NCBI GenBank assembly: GCA_027422505.1
Contig: JAPQWV010000017.1
Span: forward strand, 12,339,501 to 12,403,500
Source: Craterostigma plantagineum
Lineage: Eukaryota > Streptophyta > Magnoliopsida > Lamiales > Linderniaceae
Length of the DNA stretch: 64,000 bases
Reading direction: 5' to 3'
Shown: piece by piece, positions 33,101 through 44,324 of the stretch
Position numbering within the stretch: the first letter of the stretch is position 1
How the letters are laid out: each line of letters begins with the position of its first letter
Program-made: the position numbers and the translations under genes
The notes under the pieces: generated by a model
Databases searched by the model: none
What the model saw: only the letters and a program-made list of their open reading frames with translations
What the model was told of the DNA's origin: nothing

Positions 33101-33280
33101 CTTGCTCGGGTCTGATTTGTGACCGTTCAGTGGTCTGGATTTCGTTTACAATGGCTGGTTTTTGACTCGCTCATGGTGGTGGTCTTGGTCGAAGGCGACA
33201 GGGAGGTCACGATGGCTAACGACTTCGGAGTGGACAGATTTCATCGAAACGCATCGTATTTTTTCAAGAACTAAACGTTC
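30159..33280 (-). pseudogene. Decayed internal region of a Tat-like Ty3/gypsy element
   Basis: The sequence just left of the primer site at 33281 would be the element's leader and gag on the minus strand. Frames there are basic and broken (for example 33433-33146, 32889-32539) and I find no gag, protease or RT motif. Two similar blocks around 31340-31420 and 32430-32530 (CAACCGGGTCC..., then GGATGGCCATGGTGGT-type sequence) suggest an internal duplication. Further left (30159-30400) are three GGGCCTCATCCGATGACTTT repeats. Nothing here can be called a host gene. Confidence 0.45.
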
Positions 33281-33295
33281 CCACAGACGGCGCCA
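33281..33295 (-). other. Primer binding site, TGGCGCCGTCTGTGG type
   Basis: On the minus strand TGGCGCCGTCTGTGG follows the LTR end ACTGCATCA by two bases. A TGGCGCCGT start is usual for plant Tat/Athila-lineage elements. Confidence 0.82.
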
Positions 33296-33297
33296 AT

Positions 33298-34560
33298 TGA
33301 TGCAGTCCGAAGAATCGCCTCCCCGCGTTGGCGCGTAAAGTAGACTGTTTGCTCCCGTCGCCGCCATAGCTGCCTGAAATATTAGAGAAAAAGCTTGAAA
33401 GGGCCGTTTCGGCGAAGCCCCTCCGACACTCAAGTCAGATAATTATCTTCTTCACCAAAAGCGAGTAATTACAGGTGCTAGGCTCAAAAAATAGTTTCAG
33501 TGTTCGTAAAGCATACCTGCAAAGTGACTCGACTATTACCTTTTATACTAATCTTTTTTCAAGTTGCCTTGACCTGGTCCTCACCCTAGCCCACTTCTTT
33601 CGCCGACTTCACGTGGCAACATGGTCTTCCCCACGTTCTTCCCACGTTTTCTTTTCTTCTTTCTTCATTCGATCCTTTCTCTTACTTCTTCTTCTCGATA
33701 TGAAACTGCCTCGTCAGAGCTTCCCCTCTCCTTCTTGACGTCCTCGGTTATACTCGCCTTCTTTCTCTTTGCGACTCAGGGTCGATCCTCGATCCACCCA
33801 CTTCGCGTCTGGAGACTGAGTCGCTCAGCTCGTTCTCGCCGACCTTCTCGGCTCGTTCCCGCTGACCTCGGGGTCGATCGACCCGGCCTAATCTCTTCAT
33901 ACCTCAAGTCCGACCTACTCGGGTCGTCATCGGTTTTCTTCTCGGGCGAAATATCCTAGGGTATCTCCTCGGCCCGCGGGTTATTTTACCGTTTGCCAAT
34001 GTCCCGAGGGTGACCTTCTTCATTGTCATAATCATCATCGTTATCCACTCATGTAAAGTGGCGTGCTTTGGAGTGCCTTTTTAGTAGTCAGTCGAACATA
34101 TCAGAGAAATGAAATCGACCCCTTTCACTCAAAGTGGACATGAACCTTCTATACTAAGGCTTCCACATAAGGTTCGTAAGACTAATTATCCCATGATGTG
34201 AGTGGGTCTGCATTATCGTGCTAGTGGGGTAGTTGGTTTAATTCCTCTGACTAAGTCATTAGGTACGATAACTAACTTATGCAAGAGTTATTCATAACCT
34301 CCTATCTCCAGGGGCGCCTTCCACAAAGCTCTCGAGCGGCCCGCATCCCGAGCAAAGTCTTACCTCTCGGGTACCTCTCGGGTAGAGCTTCTTCAGGCGT
34401 ACACCGCCTCGGGATGTTTTTCACGGGGTGTTGCCTCGGGGGGTGCTTTTCCGCGGTAATGTTTTCCGCCCTCTTTCGACTAGAATCGAATATTGGACCA
34501 GTTAAATCCGGGGATAACACCTTTCTTTTCCCTTCTCACATCTTTTCCCCTTGATTAACA
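33298..34560 (-). mobile_element. Tat-like Ty3/gypsy 5' LTR ending 187 bp before the P450 gene
   Basis: On its own strand it reads TGTTAATCAAGG...GACTGCATCA, followed by the primer site. The right edge at 34560 is inferred from the TG...CA rule and from the change of sequence character. The interior has Cys-free, C/T-rich stretches and CTCGGGTACCTCTCGGGTAG direct repeats near 34364-34384. No gene is seen. Confidence 0.65.
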
Positions 34561-34746
34561 GTGTCCAAATGACAATTCAGTACACTTTCCCATCTGCCAA
34601 CCGACGATTTCTCTATTCTATCGTATTATGAATGATGTTACTCTATAAAAACAAGTAGCCAGTCTCAGTCACCAAGCACAAGCAGTGCAGTGCATACAAA
34701 ACCTTGAAAAGAAACAACTGAAAAAAAGAAAAGAAAAGAATAAAAT
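34561..34746 (+). promoter_or_regulatory. Short promoter and 5' UTR of the CYP96A-like gene
   Basis: A TATA box CTCTATAAAAAC lies at 34641-34652. A CA-type start region (CAGTCTCAGTCACCAAGCACAAGC) follows about 25-35 bases later, then an A-rich leader up to ATG at 34747. Everything further upstream is LTR, so any distal enhancers now lie inside or beyond the retrotransposon. Confidence 0.65.
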
Positions 34747-36273
34747 ATGTACTTCCTTCAATCTTCTTCTAGCTTCTTCACCATCATCATCCTCTTCACT
34801 CTTTACGTCTTTTACAACCTTCTAAGAAGAGGCAAGAAATCCTGCGAGCCAACGAATTATCCCATAATAGGAATGATCCCAATCGTCGTCCAACAAGTAA
34901 ATCGAGGCCACGATTACATAACACAAGTTCTCAACGGATGCGGCGGCACCTACGAATTCAAAGGCCCGTGGCTTTACAACATAAACATGGTATTCACAAG
35001 CGTTCCCGCAAATATCCACCACGTCTTCAGCAGAAACTTCAACAACTACCCAAAAGGGCCCGAATTTCGCAAGATCTTCGAAATCTTGGGAGATGGGATC
35101 TTCAACGCCGATTTCGAACTGTGGGAGTTTCACAGAAACACAACTCGTGTGTTGCTCAACCACGGCGAATTCAACAAGTTGTTGGAGAAGACTGTTTGGG
35201 GGAAGATGGAGCGTGGGCTCATCCCCGTCCTTGATCGTTTCTTGGACGGAGAAATTATCGACTTGCAAGACGTTTTTCAGAGGTTTACCTTCGATACGAT
35301 ATGCGAGTTGGTTTTGGATTTCGACCCGAAGAGCCTGTCGTTGGATATGCCTCACATTCCTTGCGAAAAGGCGTTTAGCGACGTGGCCGAGTCGCTTCTT
35401 TTCAGGCACGTGATCCCAGAAAGCATATGGAGGCTTATGAATCACTTGAGGATTGGGACGGAGAGGAAACTCGTCGAATCTTGGAAGGCCTTCGACGATT
35501 TTGTGTATCCTAAGGTGAAGGAAGATTATGTAGATGAAGGGAAAGGTTTGTACTTTATGAGTACTTTCAATAAAGGTTATATCGAGGACGAGAAAGTGAA
35601 AAACGCCGCTCGTGGTTTGAAGGATTTCTTGAGAGATACTTCGGTTAATTTAATGTTTGCGGGTAGGGACACGACCAACACTTGTCTGACGTGGCTTTTC
35701 TGGCTCCTTTGCAAGAATCCCGCGTCGAAGATTAAGATAATAGAGGAGGTGAAGGAGAAGCTCGGCTTGAAAGACGGTGAAAAATGGAGATTTTCACGGC
35801 GAAGGAGTCGAATAAATTGATATATCTCCACGGAGCTTTGCTAGAGTCTCTAAGGTTGTTCCCGCCCGTGGCTCTCGAGCACAAGTCTCCGATTAACGCG
35901 GAGGTTCTGCCGAGTGGTCATTATTTGCCGGCAAATCCGAAGTTGATATTTTCGTTCTATTCGGTGGGGAGAAGTGAGTCGGTTTGGGGAAAAGATTGCT
36001 TGGAATTCAGGCCGGAGAGGTGGATTTCGTCCAAGGGAGGAAGTTTATTGCACGAGCCATCGTATAAGTTTCCCGCCGTTTAACGCGGGGCCCAGGACTT
36101 GTTTGGGAAAAGAGATGGCTTTTGTTGAGATGAAAATGGTGGCTTCGATTATTTTGTACCATTACGAGGTTGAGCTCGTGGAGGGTCAGAAAGTATGTCC
36201 TAAGACTTCTGTCATAATTCAGGCCAAGCATGGATTGAAAGTTAGGCTGTCTCAGAGACAGCAGCCCTTTTAA
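34747..36273 (+). pseudogene. CYP96A: CYP96A-type cytochrome P450 with two compensating frameshifts
   Basis: An intronless P450 frame of about 508 codons, the size and gene structure of CYP96A enzymes (CYP86 clan, ER-bound hydroxylases of alkanes or fatty-acid derivatives; Arabidopsis CYP96A15/MAH1 makes wax alcohols and ketones). Visible parts: an N-terminal membrane anchor (FFTIIILFTLYVFY), the hinge YPIIGMIP, DGIFNADFELWEFHRNTTRV (C-helix region), FAGRDTT (I-helix, oxygen binding), ESLRLFPP (ExxR), FRPERW, and the haem loop FNAGPRTCLGKEMAF with its Cys ligand. One base is missing near 35786, shifting out of frame. One extra base near 36078 restores the original frame just before the haem loop. 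The altered middle frame reaches a stop, so no full enzyme is made unless these are assembly errors. Exact substrate is unknown. Confidence 0.88.
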
Positions 36274-36276
36274 TTA

Positions 36277-36573
36277 ATTTGGTGATTGTTATATTGCATA
36301 AATGACGTAGGATGTGGATGGATGCTCACGTTCTCTTCTCTTTTCTTTTCCGTTTTTGGAATTTGTACATGTTTTCTACATGGATGTTGGGGATCAAATA
36401 ATCATCAATAAATTACAATATTATATATTGTACGTACCGTCGATTAGAGTACAGAATCATATAACTGCAATCACACACACCATTGGGAAATCAGAAATCC
36501 ATGAGATGGTAAACAAGAGATAACTAGTATAAATAATAAATAGAAAAGCTGCATCCTTGGGCTGGGCAGGTTC
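36277..36573. other. Shared 3' region between the P450 and APC13
   Basis: AT-rich, with AATAAA-like motifs on both strands (for example CAATAAATTAC near 36409 and AATAAATAG near 36535). It probably contains the polyadenylation signals of both convergent genes. No gene or repeat is seen. Confidence 0.5.
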
Positions 36574-37419
36574 TCATTGTTGCTGGTTATTATTACCCAA
36601 TGCAAGATCATGCCAAGCTTCAACTTCTACTTGTTGAGTTTCCTGATCTGAAAGACCGTAAACACAAACTTATATGTGAAAGAGATGTTACCGCAATATA
36701 ACTCATAGACGTTAACTTGACTTAGTTAAGACAGCAGAACAGAACAAAAATGGATATGGAAGAAGCAACTGTCATCAATGGATATGAATCAAGATTCTAG
36801 GACGACTTATTGGAGACGCGGAAGATACTAATTTCCCTCACACGATCAAGCAAAACGTTATTGAAGGGATCCAATTAATAGCCCTTAAGAAAGAACATAA
36901 CGCCCAAGAGGGCATACCGAGATTCTCCTTCACTTTAAACGGCATACCACCACAAAGATCCCGATTTTGAGCCATTTTTACTAATGAAACCTTCGAATTC
37001 TAATGCAACGATGTATGCAGTTGAGTTTCTGAAGCTTGATACAGACATACATACTCTTTCCTAGTTATAATTCCATCATCAAACTTGCAAATAAATAATT
37101 CCCTTCATGGCAGTTATGTTGCTGTATGTAATAAACCGTATTCCCAAACCATCTTCAATAAATAAAAAATCCAAAAAACGTATAATAATAATGCAACGAC
37201 GTACTTGAATCATCAGTTTCGTCGTTACGAGAAGCTAACACAGGTGGCAAGGGAAGATCTGAGTGATACAAGAAAAGCCAAAGCAATCAGATACAAATTC
37301 GATAAAGCGCAAACATACATCTTTTCAAGCGGAAAAGTACCATCAGCTGGAAGAGAGTCTCTCATCCAATTATCGTCCACTATATCGATTAATATGCCCA
37401 AGCTCAACTCAGACGCCAT
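36574..37419 (-). CDS. APC13: Anaphase-promoting complex subunit 13 (APC13/BONSAI), three exons
   Basis: A 68-residue protein in three coding exons on the minus strand: 37419-37341, 37258-37205 and 36647-36574. Introns are GT...AG and the phases agree (each junction splits after the first base of a codon). Exon 1 encodes MASELSLGILIDIVDDNWMR, exon 2 LPLPPVLASRNDETDD, and exon 3 QETQQVEVEAWHDLALG before the stop. This follows plant APC13 nearly position for position (LIDIVD..WMRD.LP, DDLPLPPV, NQETQQ...W.DLAL). APC13 is a small structural subunit of the APC/C ubiquitin ligase that helps hold the TPR subunits; it acts in the nucleus in cell-cycle progression. The exons are too short to stand out as ORFs. 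The frame is fully intact. It converges with the P450, whose stop codon lies 300 bp away. Confidence 0.93.
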
Positions 37420-37700
37420 TGCAATCGATGAGCTCCGCTTACAAGATTTAGGGATTATTTGCTCGAAATTGAATTAAGGGACAATTTCTATTCGGTCTTT
37501 AGTCGGTAAGTTTCTAAACCGTTCAGTCCCTGTCATAATCCCTATTGCTTTAAAGGACCAATTTTTCGAAAATGGCAGAGATAAGACTTAAAAATATGTT
37601 TGACGAAAATACCCTTCCTAACATACTAAACTAAGAGTTATTTTTCGGCGACTTTCTGTTATGCTGTTAGATTATGTTGTTATAAACGGTGAACTGTTAT
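37420..37700 (-). promoter_or_regulatory. 5' flank of APC13
   Basis: About 60 bases upstream of the ATG (to 37478) look like 5' UTR. Further out lies GGGACAATTTCTATTCGG and AT-rich sequence. No clear TATA box is visible, which is common for housekeeping genes. The repeat field begins beyond about 37730, leaving only about 300 bp of unique upstream DNA. Confidence 0.4.
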
Positions 37701-37734
37701 TTTTCATCCCTTATCTGTTACTCTGATGCAGAAA

Positions 37735-38340
37735 ATTGTTATCGACAGAGAATATTCATTTTATGAATCTCGTTTAGGGTACGATGTATTATGGTATTGA
37801 CGAAGCAAGATGTAAGATTTGTAATGAATTTTTATCTTTCTATTTTGGGTTCTAATTTGCGAAAATAAGATAAAATGAAAGCCTTTTTGGCAACGATTAC
37901 ATCTAATATATATAAATTCGAAGTACCCATAATATGGGCAGTTCGGTGCGACACATTGTTTGCTTGTTCGTCCGACGTTCATCTTTTAATTTCGCGAAAA
38001 TACGGTCGACCCCAATAATTTGGGTATATTTTTACTGTGTCAACACTGTTACCCGGAGTAACAAACCCGTTAATAGGTGTATCAAAATCGTTGTTAAACT
38101 ATAATTAATTGTTACCATGTGTAGTGTTCTAATTTGCGAAAATAAGACGAAATCAAAGCCGTTTTTGGCAACGATTACATCTAATATGTATAAATTCGAA
38201 GTACCCATAGTATGGGCAGCTCGGTGCGGCACATTGTTTGCTCATTCGTCCGACGTTCATCTTTTAATTTCGCAAAAATACGGTCGACCCCAATAATTTG
38301 TTTACTGTGTCAAAACTGTTACTCGGAGTATCAAATCTGT
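37735..38340. repeat. Diverged tandem duplication (about 277-bp period) with CTGTTAC motifs
   Basis: 37858-38050 and 38134-38330 share long stretches (GGCAACGATTACATCTAATAT, ATAAATTCGAAGTACCCATA, TCCGACGTTCATCTTTTAAT, AATACGGTCGACCCCAATAA). The second is followed by a short 20-bp repeat built on CTGTTACTCGGAGTATCAAA (about 38325-38390). On the minus strand the first copy encodes a Cys-rich stretch (37982-37761: CVAPNCPYYGYFEFIYIRC, then NRCQKGFHF). The second copy has lost that frame. Confidence 0.75.
37761..37982 (-). pseudogene. Cys-rich peptide fragment, possible zinc-finger remnant
   Basis: 73 residues with the pattern C-x4-C-x12-C-x2-C-x5-H and aromatic residues between. This loosely resembles an AN1-type zinc finger, but the remaining His/Cys ligands are not present in order. 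The same DNA at 38232-38032 no longer encodes the Cys pattern. It may be a captured gene fragment inside a repeat. I do not recognise a family with confidence. Confidence 0.25.
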
Positions 38341-38719
38341 TACTCGGAGTATCAAAACCGTTACTAGGAGTATCAAAACTGTTATTAGACTATAATTAAT
38401 TGTTACCTTGTGTATATGAAATGTTACTGTGTGTACGTAATTTGTTATTACAGGCAGAAACATCCAATACGTACACAACGAGAAGCGAAAAAGTTACCAA
38501 TTGATTTCAACTAGACAAAAAGGACAAATTGATATCAAATAGATAAAGAAGACAAAAAGATGATGTTTCTCTACCTCCAACAAAAAAAATTCGCTTCTAT
38601 AAGCACAAAGTGCAAGAATCGAATCTTGTATGCTTGAAAGTCGGGCGGAAAAACCATCATGAGATGAATTTGGGCGGGAGAGTAAATAAAGTTAAGCATA
38701 GATTATCTGTTACCTCATA

Positions 38720-40480
38720 TGTGTAAAATTTGTTACCACTTATACGTTTATCTGTTACAATAATTATTTTAATTTGTAAACTCAATTCCAACATAAACTC
38801 CACGAAAATCTAAACCTAAACTAACATATTTTTATCTAAACCTTTGTAAGTTCATATATTATAGTGAATGTGACGTGTTTACAATATAAAATTTGAAAAT
38901 AATAAACTAAACTAATTATATATTAAATTGTTATTGCATCAGCGTTATCTGTTACTCGTCAAGTATCGGCCTGTTACCTGCGTATTAGCTTATGTTTTGT
39001 CTCTAATTAAATTGTTTCTGAACATTGTTAAACTGATACTGCAGGAAATCAGTAAACAACATAAGGTTTACGTTTAAGATTAATTGAAGATGTCATTAAC
39101 TTTGTTGAATCACTTATGTTAGGTCGACAATTTGGATTGTAGTAAACAACTAATAGTTCATATCTCCCGTTTTGTGTAAGTAGAATCAATTCATAGAAGC
39201 ATGATCATACTCTCAAGAAGAATGGCACTTGTTTTCATACTATACTTCAACTTCTTCAATTCCAACATGACCACCACGAAAATCATAACCTAAACTAACA
39301 TATTTTTATCTGAAACTTCGTAAGTTCATATATTATAGTGAATGTAGTGTGTTTACAATATAAAATTTGAAAATAATTGTTATTGCACCAGCGTTATCTG
39401 TTACTCGTCAAGTATCGACCTGTTACATGCATATTAGCTTCTGTTTTTTCCTCTCATTAAATTGTTTATGAACATTGTTAAACTGTTAGTGCAGGAAATC
39501 AGTAAACAACATAGGGTTACATTTAAGATTATTTGAAGATGTCATTAACTTTGTTGAATCACTTATGTTAGGTCGACCATTCGGATTGTAATAAACAACT
39601 AATAGTTCATATCTTCCCGTTTTGTGTAAGTAGAATCAATTAGTAGAAGCATGATCATCCTCTCAAGAAGAGTGCTACTTGTTTTTCATACTCTATACTT
39701 CAACTTCTTCAATTCCAACAAAATCTTCACGAAAATCACAACCTAAACTAATATATTTTTATCTAAAACTTTGTAAATTCATATATTTTAGTGAATGTAG
39801 CGTGTTTGTAATATAAATTTGAAAATCATAAAGTAAACTAATTACCTATTAAATTGTTATTTTGACTATGTATTCTGTTACTCGTGTTGTGTTCCCTTGT
39901 TACCTGCATATCGGTTTCTGTTTTTTTCTCCTCTTCAACTGTTTCTGATCAGTGTTAAACTGTTACTGCAGGAAATCAGTAAACAACACAGGGTTTACGT
40001 TTAACATTAATTGAAGATGTCATTAACTTTGTTGAATCATTTACGTTGGATCGACCATCTGGATTGTAATAAACAACTAATAGTTCATATCCGCAACGTT
40101 TTGAGTAAGTAGTATCAATTTCGTAGAAGCATGATCATCCTTTCAAGAAGAGTGCTACTTGTTTTCCATACTTTATACTTCAACTTATTTAATTCCAACA
40201 TAATCTCCACGAAAATCATAACCTAAACTAATATATTTTATCTAAAACTTCGTAAATTCTTATATTTTAGTGAATGTAGCGTGTTTACAATATAAAATTT
40301 GAAAATCGTAAATTAAACTAATTACATATTAAATTGTTACTGTGACTAAGAATTCTGTTACTCGTATTGTACTTCCTTGTTGCCTACATATCGATTTCTG
40401 TTTTTTTTTCTCCGCTTCAATTGTTGCTGAAGTCTGTTAAACTGTTACTGCAGGAAATCAGTAAACAACAGAAGATTTTA
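38720..40480 (+). repeat. Tandem array, about 450-480 bp unit, four copies
   Basis: The landmark CAGGAAATCAGTAAACAAC recurs at 39042, 39492, 39969 and 40451. Each unit also carries GATGTCATTAACTTTGTTGA, GTAAACAACTAATAGTTCAT, a GAAGCATGATCAT segment, CACGAAAATCATAACCTAAA and a CTGTTACTCG stretch. The first unit is partial on its left side. No ORF is conserved between units, so this is non-coding satellite-like DNA or the body of an unrecognised element. Confidence 0.85.
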
Positions 40481-40949
40481 CCATAATCATGCATACATTT
40501 TCAGCAACAGAAGCGAAGTTTTTCAAAAGAAACATCCTACACATAACTATTAGATACACATAGCACCAAATTGTAACATCCTCGTCGTCGCTGCTCGTCT
40601 TCGATTAATTTGAGGGTTATCGATTTGGTATTAGTGAATCAGAAAGAACTTAAAAACTAAAAGCTATGCATAATTAAGTTGGATATTCACAGGAGTTTGA
40701 ATCAAAGTCATTGGAACTCTAGATCGAAAGTTATACTAAAAAAGGTGCAGGTTGTCATTTTCAGGCAATGCCATTTTCGGACAACATCCCTCAGCACCCG
40801 TAAATCTTTTACGGGCACATTTTTTAGGTCAATAGACGATAAATGTTTTTACAATGATGCATGGAACGACTTTTTATCATTGCAGGGACTATCACAACCA
40901 GAAATGTTTGCTTCGATGTCAGGATTGGCAGAGACTCAATAGCCAATGC
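40481..40949. other. Unassigned sequence between satellite and Athila pol
   Basis: No gene is recognised. A frame at 40679-40942 has no family resemblance that I can support. The CCCGTAAATCTTTTACGGGC inverted repeat near 40799-40818 is a small perfect hairpin. Confidence 0.35.
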
Positions 40950-43900
40950 ATGAACGATCTTTTGAGGTTGACCAAATAGACGCAGACGAAGATGGGGTGG
41001 AACCTACCATCGAAGTGCACCCGAACAAAGAAAAGGAAAAAGAAAAATGTTCAATTGAAGATCCACCAAAGCTCAAACTCAAACAATTACCCGATCACTT
41101 GGAGTAAGAATTTCTGGAGGACGATTCAAAACTTCTAGTGATCATAGTGGCGAATTAGGAAAGGAAAAAGCTCATGCTCCTAGACTTGTTACGGGAGCAT
41201 AAGAAGGCGCTCGCATGGAAGATATCTGATATTTGAGGAATCAGCCCGACCTTCTGCATGCATAGGATCCTGGTGGAAGACGAGTTCAAGCCTGTGGTGC
41301 AACATCAAAGGCGTCTAAACCCGAACATGAAAGGAGGTAGTAAAAGCTGGGGTAATAAAGTTACTTGATGCGGGAGTAATATACCCGATCTCGGACAGCG
41401 CATGGGTAAGCCCCGTTCAAGTGGTGCCGAAGAAGGGAGGAATGACGGTGGTAACCAACGAGAAAAACAAACTCATTCCAACAAGGACCGTTACAGGGTG
41501 GCGAGTGTGCATTGACTACCGAAAATTAAACGACGCGACACGAAAAGATCACTTTCCTTTACCGTTCATTGATCAAATGCTTGAGCGTTTATCCGGTCAT
41601 GAATTTTATTGTTTTCTTGATGGTCTTTCAGGTTATTTTCAGATCCCAATCGCACTAGAAGATCAATAGAAAACAACTTTTACGTGCCCATTCGGAACCT
41701 TTGCATGTCGGAGGATGCCTTTCGGACTGTGTAATGCCCCGACTACCTTCCAACAGTGCATGATGGCCATTTTCGACAAATTAATCCGTAAAGGAATGGA
41801 GGTATTCATGGATGACTTCTCGATTTTTGGTAACTCATTTGAGGTATGTCTTTCGAATCTCAAGGCGGTACTTAAACGATGCGAGGAAACGAACCTTCTG
41901 CTAAACTGGGAAAAATGTCATTTTATGGTTAGAGAATGTATCGTTTTAGGTCATAAGGTATCGGCTAGAGGAATCGAGGTAGATAGAGCAAAAATAGAAA
42001 CTATTGAACGATTACCTCCACCCTTGTCGGTAAAAGCAATGAGAAGTTTGTTAGGACATGTTCGTTTTTATCGTTGATTTATTAAAGATTTTTCCAAAAT
42101 TGCCAGGCCTTTAATTCGTTTGCTTGAAAAAGATGTACCTTATGAGTTTACAACCGACTGTATGAATGCTTTTACTGTACTCAAGGATAAGATTATTAAT
42201 GCTCCTGTCATGGTAGCCCCGGATTGGAGGCTACCCTTCGAACTAATGTGCGATGCCAGTGATTTTGCAGTAGGTGCAGTTTTGGGGCAGCGACGGCAAA
42301 AATATTTCCAGCCGATACACTACGCAAGCAAGACTCTAAATGAGGCGCAATCAAATTATACTACCACCGAGAAGGAATTGCTTGCAGTTGTGTTTGCAAT
42401 CGACAAGTTCCGTCAATATCTTATCCTATCAAAGGTCATCATCTACACGGATCATTCAGCCATTAAGCATCTCTTTGCTAAGCCGGATGCAAAGCCGAGG
42501 CTGATCCGTTGGATCTACTACTCCAAGAGTTCGACATGGAGTTTCGCGACCAAAAGGGAACGGAGAATCTTGCTGCAGACCACTTGTTTAGACTAGAAAA
42601 GACACCCTGCAAGGTTACAAAAGAGGAGACGATCCAAGATTAATTTCCCGATGAACACCTTTATGCTATACATGAGGTACCTGATGAACTTCCATGGTAT
42701 GCAGATATTGTTAACTATCTTGTAGCTAGGATCTTACCAAGATGATACACGAGTCACCAGAGGAAGAAATTCTTCTCGGACTTGAAGTATTACTTTTGGG
42801 ATAATCCTTATCTATTTAGGATTTGTGCGGATAACATAATCAGACGATACGTAATCTTCCCTGAAACAATCGATATCTTGGGACATTGCCACACGGGACT
42901 GTGCGGAGGCCATTATGGAGGCAACCGAGCCGCACAAAAGGTACTAGAATGTGGATTCTACTGGCCCACAATTTTCAAGGACGCGCAAAGGTATGTAGAA
43001 ATGTGCGATAGGTGCCAACGAACAGATAATATCTTTAAGCGCAATGAAGTACCTCAAAATTTCATTCTTGTATGTGAAATATTTGACGTATGGGGCATTG
43101 ATTTTATGGGTCCGTTTCCGACATCTTTTAAAAATCGATATATCCTAGTTGCGGTTGATTATGTATCAAAATGGGTAGAAGCGCAAACGCTGCCCACTAA
43201 TGATGCTAGGGTGGTCGATAAATTTTAAAATATTTTCACGTTTTGGCTCACCTTGTTGCATTATTAGCGACAAAGGTACGCACTTCTGTAACATCCAATT
43301 TGCAAGGACGCTCGAGAAATACAACATAGTGTTACTACTGCATATCATCCTCAAGCGAGCGGCCAAGTGGAGGTCGTAAACAGGGAGCTGAAGCGCATAC
43401 TAGAGAAGACCGTAGAACACCATAGGCGGGATTGGCCGAACAAGCTGAACGATGCTTTATGGGCATACCGGACAGCATATTAGACGCCTATCGAATCTAC
43501 GCCCTATAGACTTGTTTATGGAAATCTTGTCATCTACCCGTCGAGCTAGAACACAGAGCGTATTGGGCGCTAAAAAAACTAAATTTTGATTTGAATCTTG
43601 CAGGTGAAAAGCGAAACTTACAGATCAACGAGCTCGACGAGTGGAGGTAGATGGCGTACGAAAATACTCGCCTCTACAAGGAGGGTACGAAGCTGTATCA
43701 TGATCGTAAAATCATGAAACGGGAATTCCAAGAAGGCGACCAATCTTGCTTTACAATTCGCGCCTACGGCTGTTTCCTGGTAAACTAAAATCATGATGGT
43801 CTGGACCATCCACGGTGACCCGAGTATTCCCGTATGGAACTGTCGAGATCACACATCCGGAGAAGGGGACCTTCAAGGTGAACGGGCACCAACTCAAGCA

Positions 43901-43975
43901 TTACTATGGCGGTAACATCGAGGCACTTGAAAAAGAAACTATCCACCTCCTCAACGCCACCCAGAGCTGAACCAC
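40950..43975 (+). pseudogene. Athila-type Ty3/gypsy pol (RT, RNase H, integrase), plus strand, heavily decayed
   Basis: In order: KLKLKQLPDHLE (pre-RT), YPISDSAWVSPVQVVPKKGG, TGWRVCIDYRKLNDATRKDH, FYCFLDGLSGYFQIPI (first RT Asp), MPFGLCNAPTTFQQCMMAIF, VFMDDFSIFG (catalytic FMDD), [17 protein letters not shown] and [11 protein letters not shown] (RNase H), [20 protein letters not shown] with CDRCQR (integrase HHCC), [10 protein letters not shown], and [11 protein letters not shown] (integrase Glu). There are many stops: EDQ-stop at about 41668, YR-stop at about 42078 (CGA to TGA), plus frameshifts near 42500 and 43230. Gag, protease and 5' LTR are missing. The arrangement matches the better kept minus-strand copy at 51032-53533. 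Confidence 0.9.
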
Positions 43976-44324
43976 TAGACAATGTCTAGCTAAAAGCGTT
44001 AAAGAAAGCTACTTGGGAGGCACCCCAAGACTATCCAATGTTTTTATTTTTATTTTCCTATGCGCATTTTTTTTAAGTTTTTATGTTTCTGTTTTTCGAT
44101 TATCGCAGGGAAGTTAATCTCAAGTGTGGGGAGGAGCAGTACAAACCATGCACATCTGACTCTATTCAGGGAAGTTCGCTTATCTATTTATTTCCTCGTC
44201 CTTGTGTTACATAACTGTTACGTTGAGGACAACGTAAATCTTAAGTGTGGGGACGGAAATTTCTGCGAAATTAATGCGAACATTTTATATAGGTGCAACG
44301 CGGTGTACTGATATAAAGTGCAGG
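43976..44324 (+). other. Post-pol region of plus-strand Athila, truncated
   Basis: The GCTACTTGGGAGGCACCCCA motif that follows Athila pol stops is present (compare the minus-strand copy near 50975-51005). CTCAAGTGTGGGGAGG and CTTAAGTGTGGGGACGG follow, the purine-rich boxes typical of this lineage. No late ORF follows. The sequence is cut at 44325 by an LTR. Confidence 0.65.

Noticed and set aside
34822..35445. 207-codon minus-strand frame inside the P450
   Set aside because: It is the shadow of the plus-strand CYP96A coding sequence, which has clear domain motifs.
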